51,068 nt of DNA from an uncultured Bacteroides sp. GTDB lineage: Bacteria > Bacteroidota > Bacteroidia > Bacteroidales > Bacteroidaceae. Numbering within the stretch: position 1 is the first letter of the stretch; every line of letters begins with the position of its first letter. The stretch covers positions 1 to 51,068 of the forward strand of contig URCM01000007.1 of NCBI GenBank assembly GCA_900546355.1, in the 5' to 3' direction. Under the pieces are notes generated by a model. That model was not told the origin of the DNA and did no database searches. It saw only the letters and a list, made by a program, of their open reading frames with translations. Shown in pieces: positions 34,422 to 43,492 of the stretch. Position numbers and translations under genes: made by a program.

Positions 34422-35546
34422 ATGTACATGAGAGACGTCATAGGGCAAAATGAGGCGAAACAGCATCTGTTGACGCTGGTCGGTGAAGGACGTGTCCCTC
34501 ATGCGATGCTATTCTGCGGTCCTTCGGGAAGCGGAAAGCTACCGCTGGCACTGGCGTTCGCACATTATCTTACTTGCGAAAATCCAAACGGCGAAGATGC
34601 GTGCGGGAAATGTCCTTCCTGCCTGATGATGAATAAATACGCTCATCCTGACGTACATTTCGCTTTTCCTGTCGTAAAGAAAAAAAGCGGACACACCGTA
34701 TCGGCTGATTACCTGAGCGAATGGAGACAACAGTTATTGGACACTCCTTACTTTGATCTGCCCATGTGGCTGGCACGGATAGGGACAGAAAACCAACAAG
34801 CACAAATATTTGTGAACGAAAGCGACGAAATACAACGCGCCCTTTCGCTCAAACCTTCGCATAGCCAATTTAAAATCATGCTAATCTGGCTACCCGAAAA
34901 AATGAACACCGAATGCGGCAACAAACTCCTCAAACTGTTAGAAGAGCCTCCCGCCCGCACTGTGTTCCTAATGGTAAGCGAATCGCCCGATATGCTGATG
35001 CCCACGCTGACAAGCCGTATGCAGCGTTTCCGGCTACCGCCTTTGCCTGAAACAGACATTGCCTCCATGCTTGCTTCCCGCTATATGCTTTCGGAAGAAG
35101 ACAGTCATGAAATCGCCCATTTGGCAGAAGGCAGCATCATTACCGCTATAGCAAGCATACGATTAGGTGAAGAGCGACGTACGTTCTTCGACCTGTTTAC
35201 CTCGCTGATGCGACTTGCTTACGCCCGTAAGCTGAAAGAGTTGAAGGCATGGAGCGAACAAGTAGCCTCTATGGGGCGAGAACGGCAAAAGAACTTTTTA
35301 GACTACTGCGAACGGATGTTGCGCGAAAACTTCATCTACAACTTCCACTGTCCCGAGATGAACTATTTAGCGCGCGAAGAAAAACAATTTGCAGTCCGCT
35401 TCGCTCCGTTCATCAACGAACGGAACGTAATGGGCATTTTCAATGAACTGCAAGAAGCAGCACAACATATCGAACAGAATGCGAACCCCAAATTCGTTTT
35501 CTTTGATTTTGTGCTGAAAATCATAGTATTATTAGTGAAACGATAA
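34422..35546 (+). CDS. holB: DNA polymerase III delta' subunit
   Basis: 374 residues, part of the clamp loader that places the sliding clamp on DNA. The start may be ATG 34422 or 34428 (MRDVIGQNEAKQHL). A P-loop-like GPSGSGKLPLALAFA (33-47) lacks the usual Thr/Ser after Lys, consistent with delta' not hydrolysing ATP. The zinc module has Cys52, 61, 64 and 67 (CENPNGEDACGKCPSC). MLIWLPEKMNTECGNKLLKLLEEPPARTVFLMVSE and the TSRMQRFRLPPL motif complete the AAA+ fold. It follows metF with a three-base gap and precedes the RicT-like gene. Confidence 0.9.
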   Translation: MYMRDVIGQNEAKQHLLTLVGEGRVPHAMLFCGPSGSGKLPLALAFAHYLTCENPNGEDACGKCPSCLMMNKYAHPDVHFAFPVVKKKSGHTVSADYLSEWRQQLLDTPYFDLPMWLARIGTENQQAQIFVNESDEIQRALSLKPSHSQFKIMLIWLPEKMNTECGNKLLKLLEEPPARTVFLMVSESPDMLMPTLTSRMQRFRLPPLPETDIASMLASRYMLSEEDSHEIAHLAEGSIITAIASIRLGEERRTFFDLFTSLMRLAYARKLKELKAWSEQVASMGRERQKNFLDYCERMLRENFIYNFHCPEMNYLAREEKQFAVRFAPFINERNVMGIFNELQEAAQHIEQNANPKFVFFDFVLKIIVLLVKR

Positions 35547-35638
35547 TTCGATTTACCATTTAACTATTTACATAAATACAACATGGAAAAGTAAATAGCA
35601 AAAAATAAATCGTAATTGATAAAATAGCAAACAACAAG

Positions 35639-37099
35639 ATGAATAAATTTATATTAAAAAACGGAAGCGGCTCGCTTTGCTGCAAAGGCTGCGGGAAACA
35701 AGACAACAAACTGAACACATACGACTGGCTGGCAGATATCCCCGGAAACGCCGAAACAGAAGACATGGTGGAAGTACAGTTTAAAAACACCCGAAAGGGA
35801 TATTACAAGAACAGCAACCGGATTCGGCTGGAAAAGGGCGACATTGTAGCCGTAGAAGCAAGCCCAGGACATGACATCGGTACTGTGACCTTAACAGGAC
35901 GACTTGTGCCCCTTCAAATGCGAAAAGCCAACATCAAACCCGATGCTGAAATACGCCGTATCTACCGCAAAGCGAAAGCTGTAGACATGGAAAAATACCA
36001 TGAAGCGAAAAGCCGCGAACACGACACCATGATACGCTCGCGGCAAATAGCCTTACAACTGGGGCTGCAAATGAAAATAGGCGATGTGGAATACCAAGGA
36101 GACGGAAACAAAGCCATCTTTTATTACATTGCTGATGAACGTGTAGACTTCCGCCAACTCATCAAAGTCTTGGCCGAAGTGTTTCGCGTACGTATTGAAA
36201 TGAAACAAATCGGCGCACGCCAGGAAGCAGGGCGCATTGGTGGCATCGGACCTTGCGGACGCGAACTATGCTGCGCTACATGGATTACCAACTTTGTTTC
36301 TGTTTCTACAAGCGCTGCCCGCTACCAAGATATCTCGCTCAACCCGCAAAAGCTGGCAGGCCAGTGCGCCAAATTAAAATGCTGCTTAAATTATGAAGTA
36401 GATGCCTACGTGGAATGCCTGAAACGCTTACCCAGCAAAGAAATCACACTGGAAACAGCTGATTCTACTTATTACTATTTTAAAGCTGATATTCTGGCTG
36501 GTACCGTCACTTATTCTACAGATAAAAACTTTCTTGCCAATGAGGTAACCCTCACCGCACGTCAAGCTTTTGAAATTATCAACATGAACAAACAAGGCGA
36601 AAAGCCTGAGAAACTAACTGCCGAAGATATAACAAAACATACGAAACCCCGCGACTTGCTGGAACAAGAAAGCGTAACGCGATTTGACAAAAACAAAAAA
36701 AAGAAAAAGAAAAAAGGTGGCAGCACCCCTGCTCAAAACGCAAAATCCAACGGAGGAAACAAACCGAACACAAGCACTACCGAAACCAAAAATACGGCTC
36801 CCACTGGAAAGAAACAAAAAGCAAAGAGCGAACGTACGGATAGCAAAAACGAAGAGCTACAGGCAACGGCCCAGCAAGGAGAAGGCAAGCAGCTTCCAGC
36901 AGGACCTATCAAACAACCGCAGAAGAAACTGCCAACCGTAACTGCCCAAAGCAATATGCCTGCAACAGCTGACAGTACGGTTCCCAACAGACCTGCCGCT
37001 AACGAAAACAAACCGAGAAACAACCGTAACCGCAACAATAACCGACGCCCGAAAAACAAACCAACGGACAACGGTGAAACGACTGCCATCAATGGCTAA
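35639..37099 (+). CDS. PSP1-domain protein, RicT/YaaT-like, with basic tail
   Basis: 486 residues. The N-terminal half (about 20-290) is the PSP1/RicT region: VQFKNTRKGYYKNSNRIRLEKGDIVAVEASPGHDIGTVTL, GDGNKAIFYYIADERVDFRQLIKVLAEVF, RIEMKQIGARQEAGRIGGIGPCGRELCC, and LKCCLNYEVDAY; the cysteines can bind an iron-sulfur cluster as in the Bacillus Ric complex. From about residue 340 the protein turns into a disordered Lys/Asn/Thr/Pro-rich tail (KNKKKKKKKGG and NRNRNNNRRPKNKP), which may bind RNA. It lies next to holB, as in many bacteria where the PSP1 gene follows the delta' gene. Confidence 0.85.
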   Translation: MNKFILKNGSGSLCCKGCGKQDNKLNTYDWLADIPGNAETEDMVEVQFKNTRKGYYKNSNRIRLEKGDIVAVEASPGHDIGTVTLTGRLVPLQMRKANIKPDAEIRRIYRKAKAVDMEKYHEAKSREHDTMIRSRQIALQLGLQMKIGDVEYQGDGNKAIFYYIADERVDFRQLIKVLAEVFRVRIEMKQIGARQEAGRIGGIGPCGRELCCATWITNFVSVSTSAARYQDISLNPQKLAGQCAKLKCCLNYEVDAYVECLKRLPSKEITLETADSTYYYFKADILAGTVTYSTDKNFLANEVTLTARQAFEIINMNKQGEKPEKLTAEDITKHTKPRDLLEQESVTRFDKNKKKKKKKGGSTPAQNAKSNGGNKPNTSTTETKNTAPTGKKQKAKSERTDSKNEELQATAQQGEGKQLPAGPIKQPQKKLPTVTAQSNMPATADSTVPNRPAANENKPRNNRNRNNNRRPKNKPTDNGETTAING

Positions 37100-37105
37100 A
37101 CACAT

Positions 37106-37173
37106 TTCCATAGCATACGGATGATGTATTCAGCACTTATTTGTTTCCACTACATCGTTCGTATGCTATGGAA
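37106..37173 (+). other. Long hairpin between the RicT-like gene and gldH
   Basis: Arms 37106-37128 and 37151-37173 pair at 21 of 23 positions, with 14 contiguous outer pairs, around a 22-base loop. It starts seven bases after the RicT-like stop codon and ends 43 bases before the gldH ATG. No T run follows, so it is not a standard terminator; it could be an mRNA-processing or stability element. Confidence 0.7.
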
Positions 37174-37216
37174 TCATCAAGCCATACGCATTAACCAAAA
37201 CCTACTTAAACACTCC

Positions 37217-37711
37217 ATGAAACCGCTTAAACTGACTTTCCTGTTACCGGCTGTCTTAATAAGCATATTGATGACCAGTTGTTTCAATGAAACGACCGTT
37301 TATCACCAGTATCATCACGTATCCACCAAAGGCTGGAAACAATCAGATACACTTTCGTTTGCGATAGCCGATTCGATAGCGGGACACCGATATGCATTGG
37401 AAATCGGAATCCGGCACACGGAAATGTACCCGTATCAGAATATCTGGATTGTTTTACTCCATCATACAGATTCCATTGCTGCAGACACCTTCCAATTAGA
37501 ACTCGCCTCCCCACAAGGAGAATGGAAGGGAAAAGGCAATGCCAGCAAGTTATATCAATATATCCAAACCACAGGAGAGATAAACTTGACGCCAACCGAC
37601 ACATTGCTGCAGTTAATCCATATCATGAAAGACTCCTGCTTAAACGGAATTACCGATGCAGGCATCCGGCTATCGCTCACGGGCGGCATCAATACGCAAG
37701 AAAACAAATAA
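37217..37711 (+). CDS. gldH: GldH-like lipoprotein
   Basis: 164 residues from the ATG at 37217. The signal peptide ends in a lipobox (LMTSCFNE). The mature part, beginning FNETTVYHQYHHVSTKGWKQSDTLSF, with YPYQNIWIVLLHHTDS and GEWKGKGNASKLYQYIQT, fits the GldH family. GldH is needed for gliding in flavobacteria; non-gliding gut Bacteroidales also keep it, and its role there is not established to my knowledge. Its 3' end overlaps the converging rodA by 42 bases. Confidence 0.78.
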   Translation: MKPLKLTFLLPAVLISILMTSCFNETTVYHQYHHVSTKGWKQSDTLSFAIADSIAGHRYALEIGIRHTEMYPYQNIWIVLLHHTDSIAADTFQLELASPQGEWKGKGNASKLYQYIQTTGEINLTPTDTLLQLIHIMKDSCLNGITDAGIRLSLTGGINTQENK

Positions 37712-39127
37712 TAAAATGGTAAATCCCCAAAGCGAAGATCCTCCATAACTGAAGAATGGAAGCGGAATGCCTATAACGGGAGTCAATCCCAAAACCATCC
37801 CCACATTCACAAAAAGATGGAAAAAAAAGATACTCAATGCGCTGTAACCATATACCCTACCAAAACGGGAACTCTGCCGCTCCGCCAAATGAATAAGCCT
37901 CCAAATAAACGTAGCAAACAACAGGATGACCCCTACTGAACCAACAAAGCCCTGTTCTTCTCCTACCGTACAGAATATGAAATCGGTATCCTGTTCTGGC
38001 ACATACTTCAGCTTGGTCTGTGTACCGTTCAAGAAACCTTTTCCTAAAAATCCTCCTGAACCGATGGCTATCTTACTTTGATTTACATTATAACCAGCAC
38101 CCGTAGGGTCGTCTTCCATTCCCAGCAAGACCTTGATGCGAACCTGCTGATGGGCCTCGAGTACATTATTGAACACATATTCGGTAGAAAAGAAAAAACC
38201 TATCGAACCTATGGCGAACAGAAAAATATAAATGTAATTGCGGATACGCTCATGCAAAGCCAAATAAATCAGATACAAACACAATATCCCGCACAAACCA
38301 CGTTGTACATAAACCACATTGAACGGAATAACATAAAGCGAAAACAGCAGACTAAGCAATGTCACTCCTAACCCAAAGCCAAGAATATACATCATAACCG
38401 GCTTACGGCTCCCTTTGCAATAAGCACTGACCAACAATGCCGAGAAAACCACAATCAAAGTCATGACAGAAAATTCGCCCCACGATGTGAATCCATCCCC
38501 CATCAAATCCCCACTGAAACGAATGCCTACAATGAAATAAATCACCGCACATACACCGGCAAACAAGATAGAGCCGGTCATCCCTTCACGGTAAAGTACT
38601 AAAAAGAAAGCCAAATAAACCAAAGCCGACCCCGTTTCCTTCTGGCATATAATCAGCAACATCGGTACCAAGATGATGGCCAATGCCGCAGCCATATCCT
38701 TCCAGCGGTCAACAGAAAATGTATATCCACCCATAAATTTCGCCAAAGCAAGTGCCGTGGCAAATTTGGCAAACTCGGCAGGCTGCAGGCTGACAGGCCC
38801 TAACACTATCCACGAACGAGAACCTTTAATCTCATGCGGATTAAAAATCGTACCGAAAAGCAAAATCAACAAAACGCCATAAATCAGGTAAGCATAAGTG
38901 TCATACAAGCGGTCTTCGAGCATCAACAGTACAAACCCCAACACCAGCGAGCAACCTATCCACATCAGCTGTTTACCCGCACGTGTGCTTAAATCGAAGA
39001 AATTAGGGTCGCCATAATCGTAACTTGCCCCGCACACACTAAACCAGCCACACGTTACGAGAAGTATGTAAAGCGCAATGGTCCACCAGTCAACCGATTT
39101 CCATAAACTATCTTTCCTGTAAGCCAT
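37670..39127 (-). CDS. rodA: Rod-shape SEDS glycosyltransferase RodA
   Basis: 485 residues from the ATG at 39127 (MAYRKDSLWKSVDWWTIALY), preferred over the frame's earlier ATG because it follows the mrdA stop region closely. RodA polymerises lipid II into glycan strands during elongation, with PBP2. About ten membrane segments. SEDS signs: GSRSWIVLGPVSLQPAEFAKFATALALAKF, ICQKETGSALVYLAFFLVLYREGM, and near the C-terminus EQDTDFIFCTVGEEQGFVGS and VIGIPLPFFSYGGSSLWGF. It starts inside the last 20 bases of mrdA. The last 42 bases overlap gldH tail to tail. Confidence 0.95.
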   Translation of the reverse strand: MAYRKDSLWKSVDWWTIALYILLVTCGWFSVCGASYDYGDPNFFDLSTRAGKQLMWIGCSLVLGFVLLMLEDRLYDTYAYLIYGVLLILLFGTIFNPHEIKGSRSWIVLGPVSLQPAEFAKFATALALAKFMGGYTFSVDRWKDMAAALAIILVPMLLIICQKETGSALVYLAFFLVLYREGMTGSILFAGVCAVIYFIVGIRFSGDLMGDGFTSWGEFSVMTLIVVFSALLVSAYCKGSRKPVMMYILGFGLGVTLLSLLFSLYVIPFNVVYVQRGLCGILCLYLIYLALHERIRNYIYIFLFAIGSIGFFFSTEYVFNNVLEAHQQVRIKVLLGMEDDPTGAGYNVNQSKIAIGSGGFLGKGFLNGTQTKLKYVPEQDTDFIFCTVGEEQGFVGSVGVILLFATFIWRLIHLAERQSSRFGRVYGYSALSIFFFHLFVNVGMVLGLTPVIGIPLPFFSYGGSSLWGFTILLFVFLRIDAARER

Positions 39128-40958
39128 AATCAATTCTTCTGTGTTGGATATCGGAAGCCAACGCTTCATCGGCTTCCGTCAGTTTTCCTGTAAGATATTT
39201 CTCTATCATCAATCTTCCGATAGGCACACCGTAAGTCGCACCCCATCCGCCGTTCTCTACATAAACGGCAATCGCTATTTTCGGATGATTCATCGGCGCA
39301 AACCCCATAAACGCAGAATGGTCTTTCCCATGATTCTGCGCCGTACCTGTCTTACCGCACACTTCAATGTCGGGCAGGTTTGCCATGCGGCATGTACCTC
39401 CCAAAACCGCGGCGCGCATTCCCTGCACCACTTCTTCATAATGCGCTTCCGACACTCTGGTATAACGTCGGTTCCGATACAACGAGTCCAACTCTTCACC
39501 CTCAATTTCCTTCACCACGTGAGGCGTGACAAAGTAACCACGGTTGGCTATAGTCGCACCCAAGTTGGCTATCTGCAACGGCGTAGCAGTCACCTCACCC
39601 TGCCCAATAGCAATACTGATAATGGTCAACCCATTCCACGAACCACGATAAGCTTTGTCATAAAACTGGGCATTGGGAATCATTCCCCGCTTCTCGCCAG
39701 GCAAATCAATACCCAGCTTATATCCGAAGCCCATTGATACCATATAGTCCCGCCATGTATTCATCGCTTTCTGTACCGAGCCATACTTCTGACGTGCCCC
39801 AATCATGTGATACAGGCCCCAGCAGAAATAACCGTTACACGAAGTAGCAATGGCCGGTATCAACGGCAAAGGCGAAGGATGGGCATGACAACCTACGTGA
39901 AGTCCGCGAAAAGAGAATCCTTTCACACAGGAATACATCGTCTGCGGAGTAATAATCCCTTCTTGCAAATAAGTCAAAGCTTGTGTAGTCTTAAACGTGG
40001 ACCCTGGCGGATACGTACCCATAATGGCACGGTTAAGCAAAGGTTTCCATGGGTCGCGCGACATCACCAAGTGGTTCTTCCCCCGGTTTCGCCCAATCAT
40101 CAGGCTCGGGTCATAAGTAGGCGATGAAACCAGACACAGCACTTCGCCCGTAGAAGGCTCTATCGCCACGATACTCCCTATCTTGCCCTCCAGCAAACGT
40201 TCGCCTAACATCTGTAGTTCTATATCAAGGCTTAAAGTCAGATTTTTACCTGGCACGGGAGCCTTATCAAATGCACGATTCATATAATTCCCCTGAATAC
40301 GCCCATGAGCATCGCGCAATAAGATTTCCACTCCTTTTTCTCCCCGCAACTGTTTTTCGTACGAACGTTCCACACCTAAACTTCCGATAAAATCTCCCGG
40401 AACGTAATACTCGTCTTTATCAATGTCACTTTGTGAAGCTTCGGATATATCCCCCAAGATATGCGCACCTGCCGAATAGCTGTACTGCCGGATGGTACGA
40501 CGCTGGATATAAAAGCCCGGAAACATAAACAGCTTTTCCTGAAAAATACCGCAGTCTTCCGCCGAAAGCTGAGTAAGGAACACTTGATGAGTATAAGGAG
40601 AATAGCCCGGATTGAGCCGGCGGTTTTTCAAATCCTTAAAACGCTTGCGTACAAACTCGGGAGTAATCTTCAGTGTACGACACAGGTCGGCCGTATCAAG
40701 ACGGGTGATTTCTTTCATGATGACGGTAATATCATAGGCCGGCTGGTTATAGACCAATAACTTACCTGTACGGTCGTACATCACTCCCCGACTGGGATAT
40801 TGTATCCGCTTAAGCAACGCATTGCTCTCAGCATTCTTTTTATAGTCGTCATTGATAATCTGCAAGGCAAATAAACGCATGATGAAGAGAACGACTACCG
40901 CCAACACCACTCCACCGATTACATACCTGCGCCTTGACAATTGATAATTCCGATCCAC
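39108..40958 (-). CDS. mrdA: Penicillin-binding protein 2 (elongation transpeptidase)
   Basis: 616 residues if started at GTG 40956-40958, which overlaps the mreD stop as TAGTG. An ATG at 40997 is possible but would add 13 residues inside mreD. One membrane anchor (RRRYVIGGVVLAVVVLFIMRLFALQI), a PBP dimerisation domain, then the transpeptidase. The active-site Ser is in PPGSTFKTT (SxxK), followed by ATSCNGYF (SxN) and CGKTGTAQN (KTG). It cross-links the glycan made by RodA and is the target of beta-lactams such as mecillinam. The stop lies 20 bases inside rodA. Confidence 0.94.
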   Translation of the reverse strand: MDRNYQLSRRRYVIGGVVLAVVVLFIMRLFALQIINDDYKKNAESNALLKRIQYPSRGVMYDRTGKLLVYNQPAYDITVIMKEITRLDTADLCRTLKITPEFVRKRFKDLKNRRLNPGYSPYTHQVFLTQLSAEDCGIFQEKLFMFPGFYIQRRTIRQYSYSAGAHILGDISEASQSDIDKDEYYVPGDFIGSLGVERSYEKQLRGEKGVEILLRDAHGRIQGNYMNRAFDKAPVPGKNLTLSLDIELQMLGERLLEGKIGSIVAIEPSTGEVLCLVSSPTYDPSLMIGRNRGKNHLVMSRDPWKPLLNRAIMGTYPPGSTFKTTQALTYLQEGIITPQTMYSCVKGFSFRGLHVGCHAHPSPLPLIPAIATSCNGYFCWGLYHMIGARQKYGSVQKAMNTWRDYMVSMGFGYKLGIDLPGEKRGMIPNAQFYDKAYRGSWNGLTIISIAIGQGEVTATPLQIANLGATIANRGYFVTPHVVKEIEGEELDSLYRNRRYTRVSEAHYEEVVQGMRAAVLGGTCRMANLPDIEVCGKTGTAQNHGKDHSAFMGFAPMNHPKIAIAVYVENGGWGATYGVPIGRLMIEKYLTGKLTEADEALASDIQHRRIDYGLQER

Positions 40959-41458
40959 TATCTCTTCCTCCTCATTGCGTCTATACAGAATATACAAACC
41001 ACGCTCATTACCGTATCGGTAACGATGCGAAGCAACAACTCAAGAGGATGTGCAAAACTAAATGCATCCATCAACCGGGCCGCCACAACAAACACCAGTG
41101 TCGCCCCTGACAGATAACGCAGAAAAGCCCCCGTCCCCATCATACGTATCCCCGGTTCGTAATCATCAGTGGTCTCACGAAGCATCTGCATCTGCAACAA
41201 GGGACGGCGTACAAACGCCATCAATGTAGTGGCTCCCGCATTGACACCGGGCGTATTGCCAAAGATATCAACACACAGCCCCAACGCAAAAGCCTGCAAC
41301 AAAAGCGACTTACGAGGGATTTCCGAATTGAGTGCCAAGATATAGTAGATAAACACCATCGGCGTAGCATAGCCCATAATATGCACATGATTCAGAATCT
41401 GCGTCTGAACCAGCACCAACACCACAAACCATACCACCCGATGCAACGTTTGAACCAT
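40958..41458 (-). CDS. mreD: Rod shape-determining protein MreD
   Basis: 166 residues with about five hydrophobic helices (VVWFVVLVLVQTQILNHVHIMGYATPMVFIYYILAL at the start). Sequence conservation in MreD is low; the call rests on membrane topology, length and its position between mreC and mrdA. It links MreC to the membrane part of the elongasome. The gap to mreC (41459-41567) contains a small GC hairpin (41526-41532 with 41545-41551) but no gene. Confidence 0.9.
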   Translation of the reverse strand: MVQTLHRVVWFVVLVLVQTQILNHVHIMGYATPMVFIYYILALNSEIPRKSLLLQAFALGLCVDIFGNTPGVNAGATTLMAFVRRPLLQMQMLRETTDDYEPGIRMMGTGAFLRYLSGATLVFVVAARLMDAFSFAHPLELLLRIVTDTVMSVVCIFCIDAMRRKR

Positions 41459-41567
41459 AGACTTACACTCCTTATTATATATGTATAAAATTAAAATATC
41501 CGCAATTTATCCCTATAAATCCAGCCTGCCGGAAAGAACGATGCCCGGCAGCTACCGTCCTCCCATC

Positions 41568-42416
41568 TTATTTACTTACCTTGACACTGTCTTCCAACGC
41601 CGCCTGTTCCGCATGTCCTTCATACCGGATAACGCTCACATCCGACAAACGGGCAAAATCGGTAAACAAACGGATTTTCAAATGATAAGAAAGTCCATCG
41701 TGGCTATCCTCACGGTCATCCACCACTCCTACAGGCACTCCTTCCGGAAAAATAGCACTATGCCCGCTGGTCACTACCGTATCACCTAACGAGAACTCGG
41801 AATGACGAGGGATATCCTGCAACCACGCATAACGTGACGAGCCTCCCTCCCACTTCAGCACACCGAAGTAATCGGTACGGCGTATCTTGCAGCTAATGTT
41901 GCTTTTCGAGTTCAGCACAGGAAGCACCAAGGCATAATGGCGCGACACATGATAAACCACACCTACGACACTACTCCCGCTCAATACCCCCATCTCGGCA
42001 CACACGCTGTCTGCACTGCCCTTGTCGATGGTAATGTAATTGTCACTCCGCGTCAGGCTATTGTTCACCACCCTTGCCGAAGTAACCCAATAAGCATCTG
42101 CCGCCTCTCGGCGTATCTGTTCGATTGCCGCACTATCGCGCACATAAGCCCTCAACGAACGGCTCAGCCGCTCTACTTCCAACTCCAACTGCACGTTACG
42201 GCGTGTCAGGTCGGTATTCACCTCCCGCAAACCGAAATAAGAAGTAACGCCACTCACCATTTGGTCGACCCATGCCACCATTCCGCTTGCGGATGTGAAG
42301 TATACACTGCCCTGGTAATTGTTGAAACGGAACAACAAAGTGAAACTGACCGCTTCCAATAGAATGAAAAGCAGCCAGTAATCATATTTCAACAGGAAAT
42401 TCAGCAGATTCCGCAT
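41568..42416 (-). CDS. mreC: Rod shape-determining protein MreC
   Basis: 282 residues. One N-terminal membrane helix (YDYWLLFILLEAVSFTLLFRF), a coiled coil of about residues 62-105 (RRNVQLELEVERLSRSLRAY), and the two-lobed beta domain (ITIDKGSADSVCAEMGVLSGSSVVGVVYHVSRHYALVLPVLNSKSNISCKI, then LGDTVVTSGHSAIFPEGVPVGVV). MreC forms periplasmic filaments that activate PBP2. The start lies nine bases after the mreB stop, so it is co-translated. Confidence 0.94.
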   Translation of the reverse strand: MRNLLNFLLKYDYWLLFILLEAVSFTLLFRFNNYQGSVYFTSASGMVAWVDQMVSGVTSYFGLREVNTDLTRRNVQLELEVERLSRSLRAYVRDSAAIEQIRREAADAYWVTSARVVNNSLTRSDNYITIDKGSADSVCAEMGVLSGSSVVGVVYHVSRHYALVLPVLNSKSNISCKIRRTDYFGVLKWEGGSSRYAWLQDIPRHSEFSLGDTVVTSGHSAIFPEGVPVGVVDDREDSHDGLSYHLKIRLFTDFARLSDVSVIRYEGHAEQAALEDSVKVSK

Positions 42417-42425
42417 ACCACACCG

Positions 42426-43448
42426 TTACCGCATCAAGAACGAAAAGCGGTCTACATTCTTCAACGCGATACCCGTACCTTTCGCTACGCTCAGCAACGG
42501 GTCTTCCGCTATATGGAACGGAATGTTGATTTTATCGGTAAGACGCTTGTCCAAGCCTCGCAACAAAGCCCCTCCGCCTGCCAGGTAGATACCATTGCTC
42601 ACAATATCCGCATACAGTTCGGGAGGAGTATTCTCCAATGCGTTCAGCACAGCGGTTTCAATCTTGGCGATACTCTTTTCCAAGCAATGCGCTATCTCCT
42701 GATAGCATACAGGCACTTCCATCGGCAATGCCGTGATACGGTTCGGACCGCGCACGATGTAGTCTTCCGGAGCATCATCGCCCAAATCGGTCAATGCCGC
42801 GCCCACATGAATCTTGATACGTTCCGCCATACGTTCGCTCACCTTCACATTGTGCTGGCGGCTCATATACTCTTGAATATCGGCAGTCAAGTCGTCGCCT
42901 GCGATACGAATCGAGTTATTCGACACGATACCGCCCAATGAAATTACAGCAATCTCGGTCGAACCTCCACCTATATCGACAATCATATTGCCTTCCGGAG
43001 CTTCTACATCCAACCCGATGCCGATAGCAGCCGCCATCGGCTCAAATATCAGATACACATCCCGTCCTCCGGCATGTTCGGCGCTATCACGTACCGCACG
43101 CAATTCCACTTCGGTGGAACCCGAAGGCACGCCAATCACCATCCGAAGCGAAGGTGTAAACAAACGGCGTCCCGGATTTACCTTTTTAATCAAGCCGCGC
43201 ATCATCTGCTCGCAAGCATTGAAGTCGGCAATCACTCCGTCACGCAACGGGCGAACCGTACGGATATTCGGATTCTCCTTCTCATACATCAGCTTCGCCC
43301 GCTCGCCTACCGCAATCATCTTATCCGTACGGCGATCTAAAGCTACCACCGAGGGCTCGTCTACGACAATTTTATCATTGCTCAGGATAATGGTATTTGC
43401 CGTACCAAGGTCCATCGCTATTTCTTGTGTAAAAGAGAATAATCCCAT
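42426..43448 (-). CDS. mreB: Rod shape-determining protein MreB
   Basis: 340 residues of a bacterial actin that forms membrane-bound filaments and guides elongation. Actin-family motifs: MDLGTANTIIL (phosphate 1), GVIADFNACEQMM, MVIGVPSGSTEVELRAV, FEPMAAAIGIGLDVEAPEGNMIVDIGGGSTEIAVISLGGIV (phosphate 2) and GIYLAGGGALLRGLD (adenosine). Full length. It is separated from the upstream purH-like gene by 44 bases, so the transcription unit may begin at purH. Confidence 0.96.
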   Translation of the reverse strand: MGLFSFTQEIAMDLGTANTIILSNDKIVVDEPSVVALDRRTDKMIAVGERAKLMYEKENPNIRTVRPLRDGVIADFNACEQMMRGLIKKVNPGRRLFTPSLRMVIGVPSGSTEVELRAVRDSAEHAGGRDVYLIFEPMAAAIGIGLDVEAPEGNMIVDIGGGSTEIAVISLGGIVSNNSIRIAGDDLTADIQEYMSRQHNVKVSERMAERIKIHVGAALTDLGDDAPEDYIVRGPNRITALPMEVPVCYQEIAHCLEKSIAKIETAVLNALENTPPELYADIVSNGIYLAGGGALLRGLDKRLTDKINIPFHIAEDPLLSVAKGTGIALKNVDRFSFLMR

Positions 43449-43492
43449 AATTGAAATTCAAAATTGAAAATTGACAATAAAAAAACGATGCC

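Noticed and set aside
40959..40997. ATG start for mrdA at 40997
   Set aside because: It would place 13 acidic residues inside mreD; the GTG overlapping the mreD stop gives the usual PBP2 N-terminus.
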